Shown: positions 40,535 through 51,280 of the stretch, in pieces
Position numbering within the stretch: position 1 is the stretch's first letter
Layout: each line of letters begins with the position of its first letter
NCBI GenBank assembly: GCA_963757335.1
Contig: CAVWRJ010000008.1
Span: forward strand, 62,001-126,000
Source: DASQPA01 sp963757335
Lineage (GTDB): Bacteria; Acidobacteriota; Thermoanaerobaculia; Multivoradales; UBA5704
Length of the DNA stretch: 64,000 bases
Direction of reading: 5' to 3'
Program-made: the position numbers and the translations under genes
The notes under the pieces: generated by a model
What the model was told of the DNA's origin: nothing
The model's database searches: none
What the model saw: only the letters and a program-made list of their open reading frames with translations

Positions 40535-42205
40535 ATGACAGGGCTTAGGCCGCTCCTGCTGGCCGTCGCGGCGCTCGCCGCCTTCGCCGTACCCTCCTTT
40601 TCCGAGGACGGCGCCGACCTCATTTTGAAGCACGGTGTCTTCTACCCGGTCGCGCCGCCGGGCCGGGTGGAGGGGAGCCTCGCGGTCCGCGGGGGTCGCA
40701 TCGTCTATCTCGGGCCGGATGCCGGGGCCGACGCCCTGCGCGGCCCGGCGACCCGGGTCGTCGACCTCGGCGGGCGGGCGGTGACCCCGGGCCTGATCGA
40801 CGCCCACTCCCACCTCCTGAGTCTGGGCGAGTCGCTGGAAGAGGTCGACTTGACCGGTGCACCGACCTATGAAGAGGTCGTCTCGCGGATCAAAGCGGCC
40901 GCTCGCGACCTGCCGCCCGGCGCCTGGGTGCGCGGCCGGGGCTGGGATCAGAACCGCTGGCCGGGCAAGCAGTTCCCCACCCAGCAGGCGCTCTCGGCGG
41001 CGGTGCCCGACCATCCGGTCTGGCTCACCCGGGTCGACGGCCATGCCGCCCTCCTGAACGCCCGGGCCCTGACCCTCCTCAAGATCGGCAAGGCGACCGC
41101 CGATCCACCGGGCGGGCGGCTGCTGCGCGACGCCGCGGGGGCCCCATCGGGGGTCCTGGTCGACCGCGCCATGGAGCTCGCCAGCCTGCCGGACCCCTCG
41201 GACGCCGACCTCGACCGCTACCTGCGCCGGGCGGCCCGGCACTGTGTCGCCCTCGGCTTGACGACGGTGACCGACATGGGGGTGGGCCAGCGCGTCTACG
41301 AGGCCTACTCCAAGCTCAGGAAAGCCGGGCAGCTGCCGCTCCGCGCCGCTCTCTTCCTCTCCGACGAGCCGGACCTCTTGAAGCGCTGGTTCGCGCGCGG
41401 CCCGGAGATCGACCCCGAGGGGCGGTTGACCGTGCGCGGGGTGAAGATGTACGCCGACGGCGCCCTGGGGAGCCGCGGCGCCGCCCTCCTCGCCCCCTAC
41501 AGCGACGACCCCGGCAACACCGGCCTCCTCACCTCGACCGAGGCGCACATGGAAGCGGTCGCGAAAGAAGCCGTGGCGCACGGCTTCCAGGTCGGCATCC
41601 ATGCCATCGGCGACCGCGGCAATCGCACCGCCTTGAACGCCCTGGAGAAGGCGCTGGGCGGACCGCGGCCGGAAGCCCGCTGCCGGATCGAGCACGCCCA
41701 GGTGCTGACGCTGCCGGACATCCAACGCCTGGCGCACCTCGGCATCATCGCCTCCATGCAGCCGACCCACGCCACCTCCGACATGCCCTGGGCCGGCGAC
41801 CGGTTGGGGCCGGACCGCCTCGCCGGGGCCTATGCCTGGCGGAAGGTGAAGGCTGCCGGCGGCCGCCTCGCCCTGGGGAGCGACTTCCCGGTCGAGTCGG
41901 CCGATCCGCGGCTGGGGCTCTACGCCGCGGTCACCCGCCAGGATGTGAACGGCCAGCCCCCGGGCGGCTGGCGGCCGGACGAGCGGCTGACCCGCGAAGA
42001 GGCCCTGGCCGGCTTCACCGCCGACGCGGCCTGGTCGCTCTTCCTCGACCAGGAGGTGGGGACGCTCGCCGTCGGCAAGCGCGCCGACCTGGTCGTCTTC
42101 GGCCGCGACCCCATGCGGGTGCCGGAAAGAGAGATCCCGGCCGTCCCGGTCGACATGACCCTGGTCGACGGCCGGGTGGTCTACGAACGGGAGGGGGCGC
42201 GGTGA
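40535..42205 (+). CDS. Secreted metal-dependent amidohydrolase (YtcJ-like)
   Basis: 556 aa. A signal peptide (LRPLLLAVAALAAFAVPSFS) precedes VVDLGGRAVTPGLIDAHSHL with the metal HxH, VRGVKMYADGALGSRGA with the carboxylated-Lys-type segment, IHAIGDRGN, EHAQVL and LALGSDFPVESADP, and ends LAVGKRADLVVFGRDP. This is the amidohydrolase_3 layout. Substrate is unknown; an exported N-acyl or cyclic amide is plausible. A GAGGAGAGG ribosome site supports the ATG. Confidence 0.9.
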   Translation: MTGLRPLLLAVAALAAFAVPSFSEDGADLILKHGVFYPVAPPGRVEGSLAVRGGRIVYLGPDAGADALRGPATRVVDLGGRAVTPGLIDAHSHLLSLGESLEEVDLTGAPTYEEVVSRIKAAARDLPPGAWVRGRGWDQNRWPGKQFPTQQALSAAVPDHPVWLTRVDGHAALLNARALTLLKIGKATADPPGGRLLRDAAGAPSGVLVDRAMELASLPDPSDADLDRYLRRAARHCVALGLTTVTDMGVGQRVYEAYSKLRKAGQLPLRAALFLSDEPDLLKRWFARGPEIDPEGRLTVRGVKMYADGALGSRGAALLAPYSDDPGNTGLLTSTEAHMEAVAKEAVAHGFQVGIHAIGDRGNRTALNALEKALGGPRPEARCRIEHAQVLTLPDIQRLAHLGIIASMQPTHATSDMPWAGDRLGPDRLAGAYAWRKVKAAGGRLALGSDFPVESADPRLGLYAAVTRQDVNGQPPGGWRPDERLTREEALAGFTADAAWSLFLDQEVGTLAVGKRADLVVFGRDPMRVPEREIPAVPVDMTLVDGRVVYEREGAR

Positions 42206-42239
42206 AGAGCCGGCGCGGACGTTCCGCGCAGCGATCTCC

Positions 42240-42962
42240 GTGGCGCGCGCCGCGCTCTGGATCGCTGCTCTGGCGACGGTCCTTCCGGTCCTTCTGGGGG
42301 CCGCTCCCGGGTTCGCCGGGGAGGACGGCTGGGCGAAGCTCCGCCGGACGATGGTCGACGAGCAGATCAGGCAGCGCGGCATCACGACCCCCGGGGTGCT
42401 CGCCGCCATGGCGCAGGTGCCGCGGCACATGTTCGTCCCGCCCGCCGAGCAGTCCCGCGCCTACAGCGACCAGCCGCTCCCCTTCGACGTCGGGCGGACG
42501 ATCTACCAGCCCTACGTGGTGGCCCTCATGACCTCCCTCCTCGACCTGGACGGCAGCAAGAAGGTGCTCGAGGTCGGCACCGGCTCGGGCTACCACGCGG
42601 CGGTCCTCTCGCGCATCGCCCACGAGGTCTACTCGATTGAGATCTCCGAGACAGTGGCGAACCAGGCCGAGAAGCGCCTCACGACGCTGGGTTACATCAA
42701 CGTCCACGTGCGGAGCGGCGACGGCTACCGGGGCTGGCCGGAGCAGGCCCCCTTCGACGCCATCCTGGTCTCCGCCGCCCCGCAGAAGATCCCCAAGCCG
42801 CTCCTCGACCAGCTCCGGGTGGGGGGCAAGATGGTGGTCGCCCAGGGGGGCTTCATCCAGGACCTCCTGGTGATCACCAAGACCGCCGACGGCCTGGAGA
42901 AGCGGACGATCATCCCCGTCCGGCTGTCGCCGATGACCGGCCGGATCCGCGAGGGGGGCTGA
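42240..42962 (+). CDS. pcm: Protein-L-isoaspartate O-methyltransferase, secreted (first of tandem pair)
   Basis: 240 aa from a GTG. Residues 1-26 are a signal peptide. The mature enzyme has MVDEQIRQRGI, VPRHMFVP, GRTIYQPYVVALM, motif I VLEVGTGSGYHAAVL, and FDAILVSAAPQKIP. It methylates isoaspartyl residues to start their repair. Export is unusual for this normally cytoplasmic enzyme, because SAM would be needed in the periplasm. It overlaps the next paralogue by 1 nt (TGATG). Confidence 0.92.
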   Translation: MARAALWIAALATVLPVLLGAAPGFAGEDGWAKLRRTMVDEQIRQRGITTPGVLAAMAQVPRHMFVPPAEQSRAYSDQPLPFDVGRTIYQPYVVALMTSLLDLDGSKKVLEVGTGSGYHAAVLSRIAHEVYSIEISETVANQAEKRLTTLGYINVHVRSGDGYRGWPEQAPFDAILVSAAPQKIPKPLLDQLRVGGKMVVAQGGFIQDLLVITKTADGLEKRTIIPVRLSPMTGRIREGG

Positions 42963-43729
42963 TGAGGAGACTCGCGCTGTTCCTCGCCGCCCTGGCCCTG
43001 GGAGCGGCCCAGCCCGTCTCGCCCGTCTTGGCCGCCATGACTCCTCCCTCCTCCACCCCGCCGTCCCCGTCCACCCTCCAGCCGGCCGACCCCTTCGCCG
43101 GCCAGCGGCACCGGATGGTCGAGGAGCAGGTCCGCTCGCGCGACGTCAAGGACACCGCCGTCCTCGGCGCCTTAGAGGAGGTGCCGCGCCACCTCTTCGT
43201 ACCGGAGGGCGAGCGCGCCGACGCCTACGCCGACCACCCGCTCCCCATCGCCGCCGGCCAGACCATCTCCCAGCCCTACATCGTGGGCCTGATGACCGAG
43301 CTCCTCCAGATCGACAAGGGCTCGAAGGTGCTCGAAATCGGCACCGGCTCGGGCTACCAGGCGGCCGTCCTCTCCCGGCTGGCGGGCGCCGTCTACACCA
43401 TGGAGATCGTCCCCTGCCTCGGGGAGGAGGCCGGGCGGACCCTCTCCCGGCTCGGCTACGGTAACGTCCACGTCCGGATCGGCGACGGTTACAAGGGATG
43501 GTCGGAGGAGGCCCCCTTCGACGCCATCCTGCTGACCGCCGCCCCGCCGAGCATCCCCGAGCCCCTCCTCGCCCAGCTCAAGGTCGGCGGCCGGATGGTC
43601 CTGCCGGTGGGGACGATCTGGCAGGAGCTCTTGGTCCTCACCAAGAAGGCCGACGGCACGATCGACCGGCGCGACGTCATCCCCGTCCGCTTCGTCCCCA
43701 TGACCGGCGAGGCGCAGGGTCCGCGCTGA
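42962..43729 (+). CDS. pcm: Protein-L-isoaspartate O-methyltransferase, secreted (second of tandem pair)
   Basis: 255 aa. The signal peptide (LALFLAALALGAAQPVSPVLA) is followed by a Pro/Ser-rich linker, then MVEEQVRSRDV, VPRHLFVP, GQTISQPYIVGLM, VLEIGTGSGYQAAVL and FDAILLTAAPPSIP. It is paralogous to the preceding gene but clearly diverged, so the duplication is not recent. The stop/start overlap indicates translational coupling. Confidence 0.92.
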   Translation: MRRLALFLAALALGAAQPVSPVLAAMTPPSSTPPSPSTLQPADPFAGQRHRMVEEQVRSRDVKDTAVLGALEEVPRHLFVPEGERADAYADHPLPIAAGQTISQPYIVGLMTELLQIDKGSKVLEIGTGSGYQAAVLSRLAGAVYTMEIVPCLGEEAGRTLSRLGYGNVHVRIGDGYKGWSEEAPFDAILLTAAPPSIPEPLLAQLKVGGRMVLPVGTIWQELLVLTKKADGTIDRRDVIPVRFVPMTGEAQGPR

Positions 43730-43796
43730 TCTCGGAGCCGATCCACCTGTAACGTTTCCGCCGCTGCGCTCGCCTCATCCCTCCAGTCAGCCGCTC

Positions 43797-43889
43797 GGGT
43801 ACTGGCTCAGTTTGATCCTGCGGGCGGACTCCTTCGGGCGCTTCGCGCAGCCAGTCGCCCGTCCTCGGAGCCAAACTGAGCCGGTACCC
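43797..43889 (-). repeat. Interspersed stem-loop element, copy 4
   Basis: Longest arms: GGGTACTGGCTCAGTTTG (43797-43814) and CAAACTGAGCCGGTACCC (43872-43889), 18 bp with a single G-U-type pair. The core is on the minus strand; inner stem CGGGC/GTCCG. It sits in the 235-bp gap after the second methyltransferase and before the LamG gene. Confidence 0.88.
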
Positions 43890-43964
43890 GATCTCACCCA
43901 TAGAGGGTGTAGAATCAACAGAACCCCGGCTGTTTTCTACTCATCAACCCAAGGAGGGTCGTGC

Positions 43965-45045
43965 ATGCGCTCTTTGTACCTTCAATCGAAGGCTCGCCGG
44001 TGGAGCTCCGCTCCAGTCCTCGGCCTGGTGCTCCTCTTCGCCCTCGCCGGGGCGGCAGAGGCTCAGCCGTTCGGAGTCTGGCTGACGCTCTCGGGTCCCA
44101 CCTCCGGCTACGTCGAGGTCCCCAGCAGCTCCGCTCTCAACCCCACCTCCGCCATCACCATCGAGGCCTGGGTCAACGTCACCGATGCCAACGGCGGCGA
44201 CTGCAGCAGCATCGCCGGCAAGAACTTACGCTCAGTCCTGGTGGGTGGGGGTCTGCGGCACGACCCTGCGCTCCTACTTGAAGGGAGGCCTGGCCTCGCA
44301 GCGCAACGGCGGCACGATCCCGTCCGGGCGGTGGACCCATATCGCCGTCACCTATGACGGGGCTGTGCGTCTCCACTATGTCAACGGCGAGCTCGTGGGC
44401 ACCTTTCCGGAGACCGGTCCCCTGCCGGCGAGCGCCGACCCGCTGCAGATCGGCAGCGACACCCAATGGGCCCACACCCCGAGCGGCGCCATCGACGAAG
44501 TGCGCCTGTGGAGCGTGGCCCGCAGCCAGCAGCAGATCCGGGATGGAATCAACGTCACGAATCCCACGGGATCGGGCCTCGTGGCGGTCTGGCACCTGGA
44601 TGCCAGCGCGGTCGACGCGGTCGGCGGGCATAACGGTGCCCTGGCCGGCTCGGGGGTCCACTACTTCACCTTCCCGGCGACCTTGAGCTGCGGCTCGTCC
44701 TCCTCTTCCGCGCTCTGCCTGGACGGCCGTTTCTTCGTCACCGCCAGGTACCGGACGGGCGCTCCGGGCACCGCCGAGAGCCCCGCCACGACGGCGGCCT
44801 GCTCCAACCCGGCCTCGGGTCTCTTCTGGTTCTTCAGCCCCGACAACTGGGAGGTGATGGTCAAGACGGTCAACGCCTGCGGTCTGAACAGCCGCTACTG
44901 GGTGTTCTCGGCCGCCACCACCAACGTCTTCTACCGGCTGGAAGTGTTCGACGTCCGGGCGGGGGTGAACAAGATCTACTTCAACTACCCCGGCCCGCCG
45001 GCCCCGGCGGTCACCGACACCAACGCCTTCGCGACCTGCCCGTAG
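43965..45045 (+). CDS. Secreted LamG-domain protein, one frame break near 44222
   Basis: ATG 43965 has AAGGAGGG 6 nt upstream. A signal peptide (LGLVLLFALAGAAEAQ) is followed by a concanavalin-like LamG_3 domain (SAITIEAWVNVTD ... GRWTHIAVTYDG ... IDEVRLWSVARSQQQI). One base too many in AACTTAC at about 44222 splits the two halves. The C-terminal 110 residues (CLDGRFFVTARYRTG, LFWFFSPDNWEVMVKTVNAC) are a domain common in acidobacterial exported proteins. It probably binds carbohydrate or protein at the surface. A terminator follows. Confidence 0.83.
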
Positions 45046-45071
45046 GGGGAAGGCGACGAGTGGAGGACAGA

Positions 45072-45100
45072 GGGGTCCCGAGAGATCGGGGCCCTTTTTT
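45072..45100 (+). terminator. Rho-independent terminator
   Basis: GGGTCCCG-AGAGAT-CGGGGCCC with a six-T run, 26 bp after the LamG stop. Confidence 0.85.
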
Positions 45101-45189
45101 GCTTTTCTGTCACGCTGCCCTGGCGCACTTTTCTTGAGAATCTAGGTAAACTCCCCCGGCATTCATCCTTGGTTCCCGGAGGGAGTACT

Positions 45190-48100
45190 ATGTCTTACCG
45201 TTCGCGGCTGTCGTTCCTGGCGTTCGCCTTTCTGGCGGCGACCACCCTGCTTTGCCCCATCGGCGCTGCCGCTCAGTGCGTCAGCCTGACGACCCTCGGG
45301 TCCGCCTCCACCCAGAACTTCGACACGCTGTCCAACACGGCCGGGAGCACCACCAACAACCTGACGATCCCCGGATGGTTCCTGACCGAATCGGGAGGCG
45401 GCGCGCGGGACAACGAGCAGTACGCCGTCGACACTGGCGGCAGCACCTCCGGCGACATGTACAGCTACGGCGCCGCCGGCAGCACGGAGCGCGCGCTGGG
45501 CCAATTGCGCAGCGGCACCTTGATCCCCCTCTTCGGCGCCTGCTTCACCAACAACACCGGCTCGACGGTCACCAGCCTGGCGGTCGCCTACAACGGCGAG
45601 GAGTGGCGCCTGGGGACGGCAGGTCGGACGGATCAGATGAACTTCGAGTACAGCCTGAACGCGACGGACCTGGTGACCGGCACCTGGACCGGTGTCGCCG
45701 CCTTGAACTTCGTCACTCCGGACACCGCCACGACCGGGGCCAAGAACGGCAACGCGGCGGCCGACCGCACCGCGCTCTCCTCGACGATCTCCTCCTTGAG
45801 CATCCCGAACGGCGCGACCTTCTGGATCCGCTGGAACGACACCGACGCGACCGGCGCCGACGACGGTCTGGCGGTGGACGACTTCTCCCTCACGCCCAAC
45901 GCCGTCCCGCCGGTCAACCTGACGATCAACGACGTCTCCTTGAACGAGGGCAACGCCGGCACTACTTCCTTCACCTTCACGGTGAGCCTCTCGTCTCCGG
46001 CCGGCCCCGGCGGGGTGACCTTCGACATCGCGACCGCGGACGGCACGGCGACCCAACCCTCGGACTACACCCAGAAGTCGCTCACCGCCCAGACCATCCC
46101 GGCCGGCAGCTCGACCTACTCCTTCACCGTCCTCGTCAACGGCGACACCAGCCCTGAAACGAACGAGACCTTCCTCGTCAACGTCACCAACGTCACCGGC
46201 GCCACCGTCATGGACGGCCAGGGCCAGGGGACGATCGTCAACGACGACGCGGCTCCCAACCTCTCGATCAACGACGTCTCGCTCTCCGAGGGCAACGCCG
46301 GCACCACTACCTATACCTTCACGGTCAGCCTCTCCGCCCCGGCGCCCGCCGGCGGGGTGACGTTCGACATCGCGACCGCCGACGGCACGGCGACTTCGGG
46401 GAGCGACTACACGGCGAAGTCGCTCACCGGGCAGACGATCCCGGCCGGCAGCTCGACCTATACCTTCGACGTCCTGGTCAACGGCGATACCACCCCGGAA
46501 CCGGACGAGACCTTCTTCGTCAACGTCTCGAACGTCGGGAACGCCATCACGGTCGACGGCCAGGGACTGGGGACGATCGTCAACGACGACATCACCAAGA
46601 TCCACGACGTCCAGGGCAACGGCGCTTCGACCCCCATCCCCGGCGCCACGGTCACGGTCGAGGGCGTCGTCACCGCCAACTTCCAGGGTGCCAACAAGCT
46701 CCAGGGCTTCTTCCTGCAGGAGGAGGACGCCGACGCCGATGCCGATCCGATGACCTCCGAGGGAATCTTCATCTTCTGCGGCAGCTGCTCGACCCCGGTC
46801 GCCGAGGGGCAGCGGGTGAAGGCCACCGGGACGGTCTCGGAGTTCAACGGCATGACCCAGGTCACCGCCTCCGCCGCCGGCTCGGTCGTCGTCACCGATG
46901 CCGCCAACCACCTGGCCGAGGTGACCCCGGCGCCAATCGCGCTCCCCATCGCCGGCGACGTCGACGCCTTCTACGAGGCGCGCGAGGGGATGCTCGTCAC
47001 CTTCGCGGATACGCTCTCCGTCGCCGAGTACTTCGAGCTCAGCCGCTTCGGTCACATCACCCTCTACCAGGGCGGCCGGCCCTTCCAGTTCACGGAAGGA
47101 GCGCCCCCGAATGCGGCGGGCTTGATCGCCCACGAGGACGGTCTCGCCCGGCGGCGGGTGATCCTGGACGACGACAACAACGCCCAGGAGGCCTATCTCA
47201 ACCAGCCCGACGGCAGCCAGTTCATCTTCTATCCCCAGGCCAACGGCGGCTTCTCGGTCGGCACCCAGGGGGTCGACTTCTTCCGCGGCGGCGACCTCGT
47301 CAACGGTCTGACCGGCGTCCTTCACTGGTCCTTCCCGGGCTTCGGCGCCAATACCTGGCGCATCCGCCCCACCGCCGCGCACCCGGTGACCTTCACCGTA
47401 GCCAACCCGCGGCCGGTGACCCCGCCGGCGGTCGGCGGCGCCATCAAGGCCGTGGGCATGAACCTCCTCAACTACTTCACGACGATCGACACCACCTCGA
47501 GCAACAACACGGGCCCCTGCGGACCGGCGTTCGATCAGGACTGCCGGGGCGCCGACAGCGTGGCCGAGCTCAATCGCCAGCGGGAGCGGGCCTCGATCGT
47601 CGTCTGCACCTTGAACGCCGACATCTACGCCTTCATGGAGCTCGAGAACACGACGCCTTCCGACACCATCAACGACCTCTTGGGCGCCATCAACGCCCGT
47701 TGCGGCGGCGCCCACCCCTTCGCCTTCGTCAACACCGGCGGCACCCTGGGGACCGACGCCATCCGGGTGCAGGAGATCTACCGCACGGGCATCGTCTCCC
47801 CCGTCGGCTCACCGCTCGTCGACCTCGATCCGATCCACAACCGGCCGCCCACCGCCCAGACCTTCGACGTCGTCGACGCGGCGAACCCGGCCTTCGGCAA
47901 GCGCTTCACGGTGATCGCCAACCACTTCAAGTCCAAGGGGTGCCCCGGCACCGGAGCCGACGCCGATCAGGGCGACGGCCAGAGCTGTTTCGCCGACCGC
48001 CGCACGCAGCAGGCGGCCCGCCTCCTCACCTGGATCAACGGCACCGTGCTGCCGGCGGCGGGCAATCCGGACATCCTGCTCCTCGGTGATTTCAACTCCT

Positions 48101-49600
48101 ACGCCCAGGAGCCGCCGGTGACGACGCTCGAGAGCGGCGGCTTCACCGACCTCGAGACCGCGTTCGGGGGTGCCAGCACCTATTCCTACCTCTTCAGCGG
48201 CGAGCTCGGCCATCTCGACTACGCCTTCTCGAGCTCCAGCCTGACCTCGAAGATCACCGGCGCCGCCCCCTGGCACATCAACGCCGACGAGGTCGACCTC
48301 TTCGACTACAACGACGAGATCAAGGACGCCGGCGAGGCGACCTTCGAGGAGAAGCCCGACGGCTCCGCCCTCGTGCCGCCGCGGGTCGTCTTCCAGCCGG
48401 GCACGCCCTACCGGGCCTCCGACCACGACCCGGTGCTCGTCGGCCTCTTCCAGGTCGCCGACCTCGCGATCACCAAGGTGGACACCCCCGACCCGGTGAT
48501 CGCCGGGACGAACCTGACCTACACGATCACGGTGACCAACAACGGGCCGGACGCCGCGGCCAGCCGCCTCCTGGAGCGACACCCTGCCGGCCGGGACGAG
48601 CTTCGTCTCCCTCCCCGCGGTCGCCGGCTGGTCGTGCACTACCCCGGCGGTGGGGGCGGGCGGCACGATCTCCTGCTCCAACCCGTCGTTCGCGGTGGGG
48701 AGCGCGGTCTTCACGCTCACCGTGGCGGTCGCCCCGTCGGTGGCCGCCGGCACCGTCCTCTCGAACACCGCGGCCGTCACCTCGACGACCGGCGAAGGCA
48801 ACCCGGGCAACGAGAGCGCCACGGCGACGACGACGGTGGCGGCATCGGCCGACCTGTCGGTGACCAAGGTGGACACGCCCGACCCGGTGAAGGCCGATAC
48901 CAACCTGACCTACACGATCACGTTGACCAACGCCGGTCCCAGCGCGACGTCATCGGTCTCGCTGTCGGACGCCCTGCCGGCCGGGACGACCTTCGTTTCG
49001 CTCGCGACGCCGGGCGGCTGGCCTTGCACCACTCCCGCGGTAGGGGCCGGCGGCACGGTCTCGTGCTCGGCGGCATCGCTCGCGGTGACCAGTGCGGTCT
49101 TCACCCTGGTGGTGAAGGTCGATCCCTCGGTCCCCGCGGGGACGGTGCTCTCGAACACGGCCACGGCCTCCTCGGTCACCGCCGATCCGAACCCGGGCAA
49201 CGAGAGCGGCACGGCGACGACGACGGTCATGGGGCTCGAGTACTTCACCGTCGCGTCCTGCCGCGCCGTCGATACGCGGGGAGCCGACGGGCCACCTCTC
49301 GCCGCGAACGCCACCCGGGCTTTCCCGCTCGCCGGCCTCTGCGGCATCCCGTCGGGCGCCAAGCTGGTGGCCGTCAGTCTCACCGTGGTCGGTCCGCAGG
49401 CGATGGGGCACCTGGAAGTCTTCCCCGGCGATCAGAGCACCCCATCGGGCCTCGGCGTCCTGAACTTCGGTCCCGGACAGACCCGGTCGAACAATGCCCT
49501 CCTCCTGCTCGCGACGGACGGCAGCGGAACGGTCAAGGTTCTCTCGGCAACGAGCGGGTCGGTGAACCTGGTGGTCGATGTCGCCGGGTACTTCGAGTAA
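45190..49600 (+). CDS. Large secreted ExeM/NucH-type nuclease with Calx-beta and DUF11 domains, one frame break near 48568
   Basis: About 1,470 aa if corrected. Order: signal peptide (AFLAATTLLCPIGAAA); beta-rich domain to about 230; two Calx-beta repeats (LTINDVSLNEGNAGTTSFTF, LSINDVSLSEGNAGTTTYTF); an OB-like domain (IHDVQGNGASTPIPG); an endonuclease/exonuclease/phosphatase domain with FMELEN, NHFKSKG, LLGDFNSY, HINADE and SDHDPVLVGL; two DUF11 repeats (DLAITKVDTPDP, DLSVTKVDTPDP); and a CRAVDTR-type C-terminal domain. The nuclease is fully upstream of the break, where one extra C restores ASASWSDTLPAG. It probably degrades extracellular DNA. Confidence 0.87.
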
Positions 49601-49603
49601 CCG

Positions 49604-49643
49604 CAGGCTGCTATCTCTGGGTGTTTCAGGAGGTAGCAGCCTG
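49604..49643. terminator. Inverted repeat after the nuclease gene
   Basis: CAGGCTGCTA (49604-49613) and TAGCAGCCTG (49634-49643) are perfect 10-bp arms separated by 20 nt, 4 nt after the stop. There is no T-run, so it may stabilise the mRNA or mark the island edge instead. Confidence 0.5.
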
Positions 49644-49731
49644 TCTCACTCTTGACTCTATCTCGCTGTAAGTAATAAGGTTGTCCGTACCAGGCCGTCT
49701 CAGGGCATCGGCTCTTGTCTCTGCGAGCTGG

Positions 49732-49751
49732 TCACCTAACTGTCACCTAAC
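49732..49751 (+). repeat. Tandem TCACCTAAC direct repeats upstream of the first recombinase
   Basis: TCACCTAAC at 49732-49740 and 49743-49751, spaced 11 bp; a third lies at 51134-51142 before the second recombinase. They are candidate arm-type binding sites. Confidence 0.5.
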
Positions 49752-49794
49752 GATCAGATCGCCTGGCACTTCCGGATTCGGAGGACCGGCGCCG

Positions 49795-51055
49795 ATGCTC
49801 ACCGACCGTCAGATCAAGAGCCTGGAAACCGACCGCCCCCAAATCGACGTCTTCGACGGCGCCATCCCGGGCTTTGGCGTCCGCGTCACCAACAAGGCTC
49901 GCAAGAGCTTCTTCCTGTTCTACCGCTCCCGACGCTCGGCGGACCCGCGCCGCCGGCTCCGCCGGGTCACCCTTGGGGTCTATCCCTATCTCTCCCTCGG
50001 GGAAGCTCGCGAACGCGCGCGTTCCATCCTCCGCGAGGTCGAGACGGGCAAGGACCCGAGCACTGGACTCGCCCGGCAGTACGTTCAGCGACGCTCCAAG
50101 AACCGCCTCGGTGCCGTGGCTGCCGATCCGCGGCTTCAGAAGCTCTTCCCTGAGGGGTTTGTGCCCGGTACCTTCGGCGAGCTCGCTGCTCTCTACATGG
50201 AGCGGCACGTGTGGGTCAACCTGAAGTCTCCGCGCCACCATGAGGAAGTCCTGCGCCGCGAGCTCCTACCGAGGTGGAGAGATTCTCCTCTGGCCGAGGT
50301 CACCCGGCGTGAGGTCTCCGACCTGTTGGGTCAGATCGTCCACCGGGGTGCGGGCGCTCAGGCCAACCAGACGAAGAAGTACATCTCCGGGATTTTCAGC
50401 TGGGGCCTTCAGCAAGGGATCGCCGAAAGCAACCCGGCTGCCGGTACGAAGCTCCCCGTCAGGCTCACCCCTCGCGACCGCTATCTCTCCGAGCGAGAAA
50501 TCTCCGTCCTGTGGCAGAGCCTCGACCAGGGCTCCGATCCGCTGGCCGGCGCGTACAAGGCAATTCTCTTGACCGCATGCCGACCGGGTGAGGTTCTGGG
50601 ACTCCGCTGGGCGGAGATCTCGGAAGACGGACTTTGGTGGGTGATCCCCGAAGCGCGATCCAAGAACGGCCTTACTCATCGTGTCTTTCTCACGCCGCCG
50701 ATGCGGCAAATTGTCGAGGAGCGGCGGGCCTTGGCTGGCGCGAGCCCCTACGTCTTCCCCACTACCCGTGACGGCTCGGTGCCTCTGAGCTTCCAAACCC
50801 AAGAAACTCCGTAAGGCCATCGGGTTCGACTTCAACCCGCACGACCTACGGCGTACCGCTTCCACGCACTTGGCTAGACTCGGCGTCAGGGACGAGATCC
50901 GAGAGGCTATCCTCAACCACAAGAAGAAGGGGCTTCGCGGAGTTTACAATCTATACGAATACGACAGGGAGAAGCAAGAAGCCTTAGTGCTGTGGGCGGA
51001 TACGGTCGCGACTCTAACGGACGGCTCCTCGCTGACCAGGAGTGAGGCCGAGTGA
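49795..51055 (+). CDS. Tyrosine recombinase/integrase (DUF4102-type), one frame break near 50800
   Basis: The N-terminal arm-binding domain is recognisable (LTDRQIKSLETDRPQIDVFD, GFGVRVTNKARKSFFLFYRS), followed by a core-binding domain and the catalytic domain with Arg in LLTACRPGEVLGLRWAE. After a one-base shift near 50800 the frame resumes with HDLRRTASTHLARLGV (HxxR) and the likely nucleophile Tyr in VYNLYEYDREKQ. GGAGG lies 10 nt before the ATG. P4-type integrases of this kind integrate islands at tRNA or other sites, but no tRNA is visible. Confidence 0.85.
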
Positions 51056-51280
51056 CCGCTCTCCACCCTCCCAGGGGGAGGGGAATTCAGCTTTCTCAGG
51101 CAGTCTCATGTCGTCTCTGGCTGTCTCGCTTTTTCACCTAACTCACTGGTATTTATTGGTTTACTGGTCTCAACACGTCTCTCCCCGCCTCATGGCTTCT
51201 CAGAGTTGACTCCTCACCGAGTTCCCATTATGTTCCCGTTAGACGAAAGTCAGGGACATAAGAAAGGGCTACGGTACCCG

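Noticed and set aside
45163..47715. An 850-codon minus-strand frame opposite the nuclease
   Set aside because: It mirrors the repeated Calx-beta codons; the opposite strand has signal peptide and catalytic motifs.
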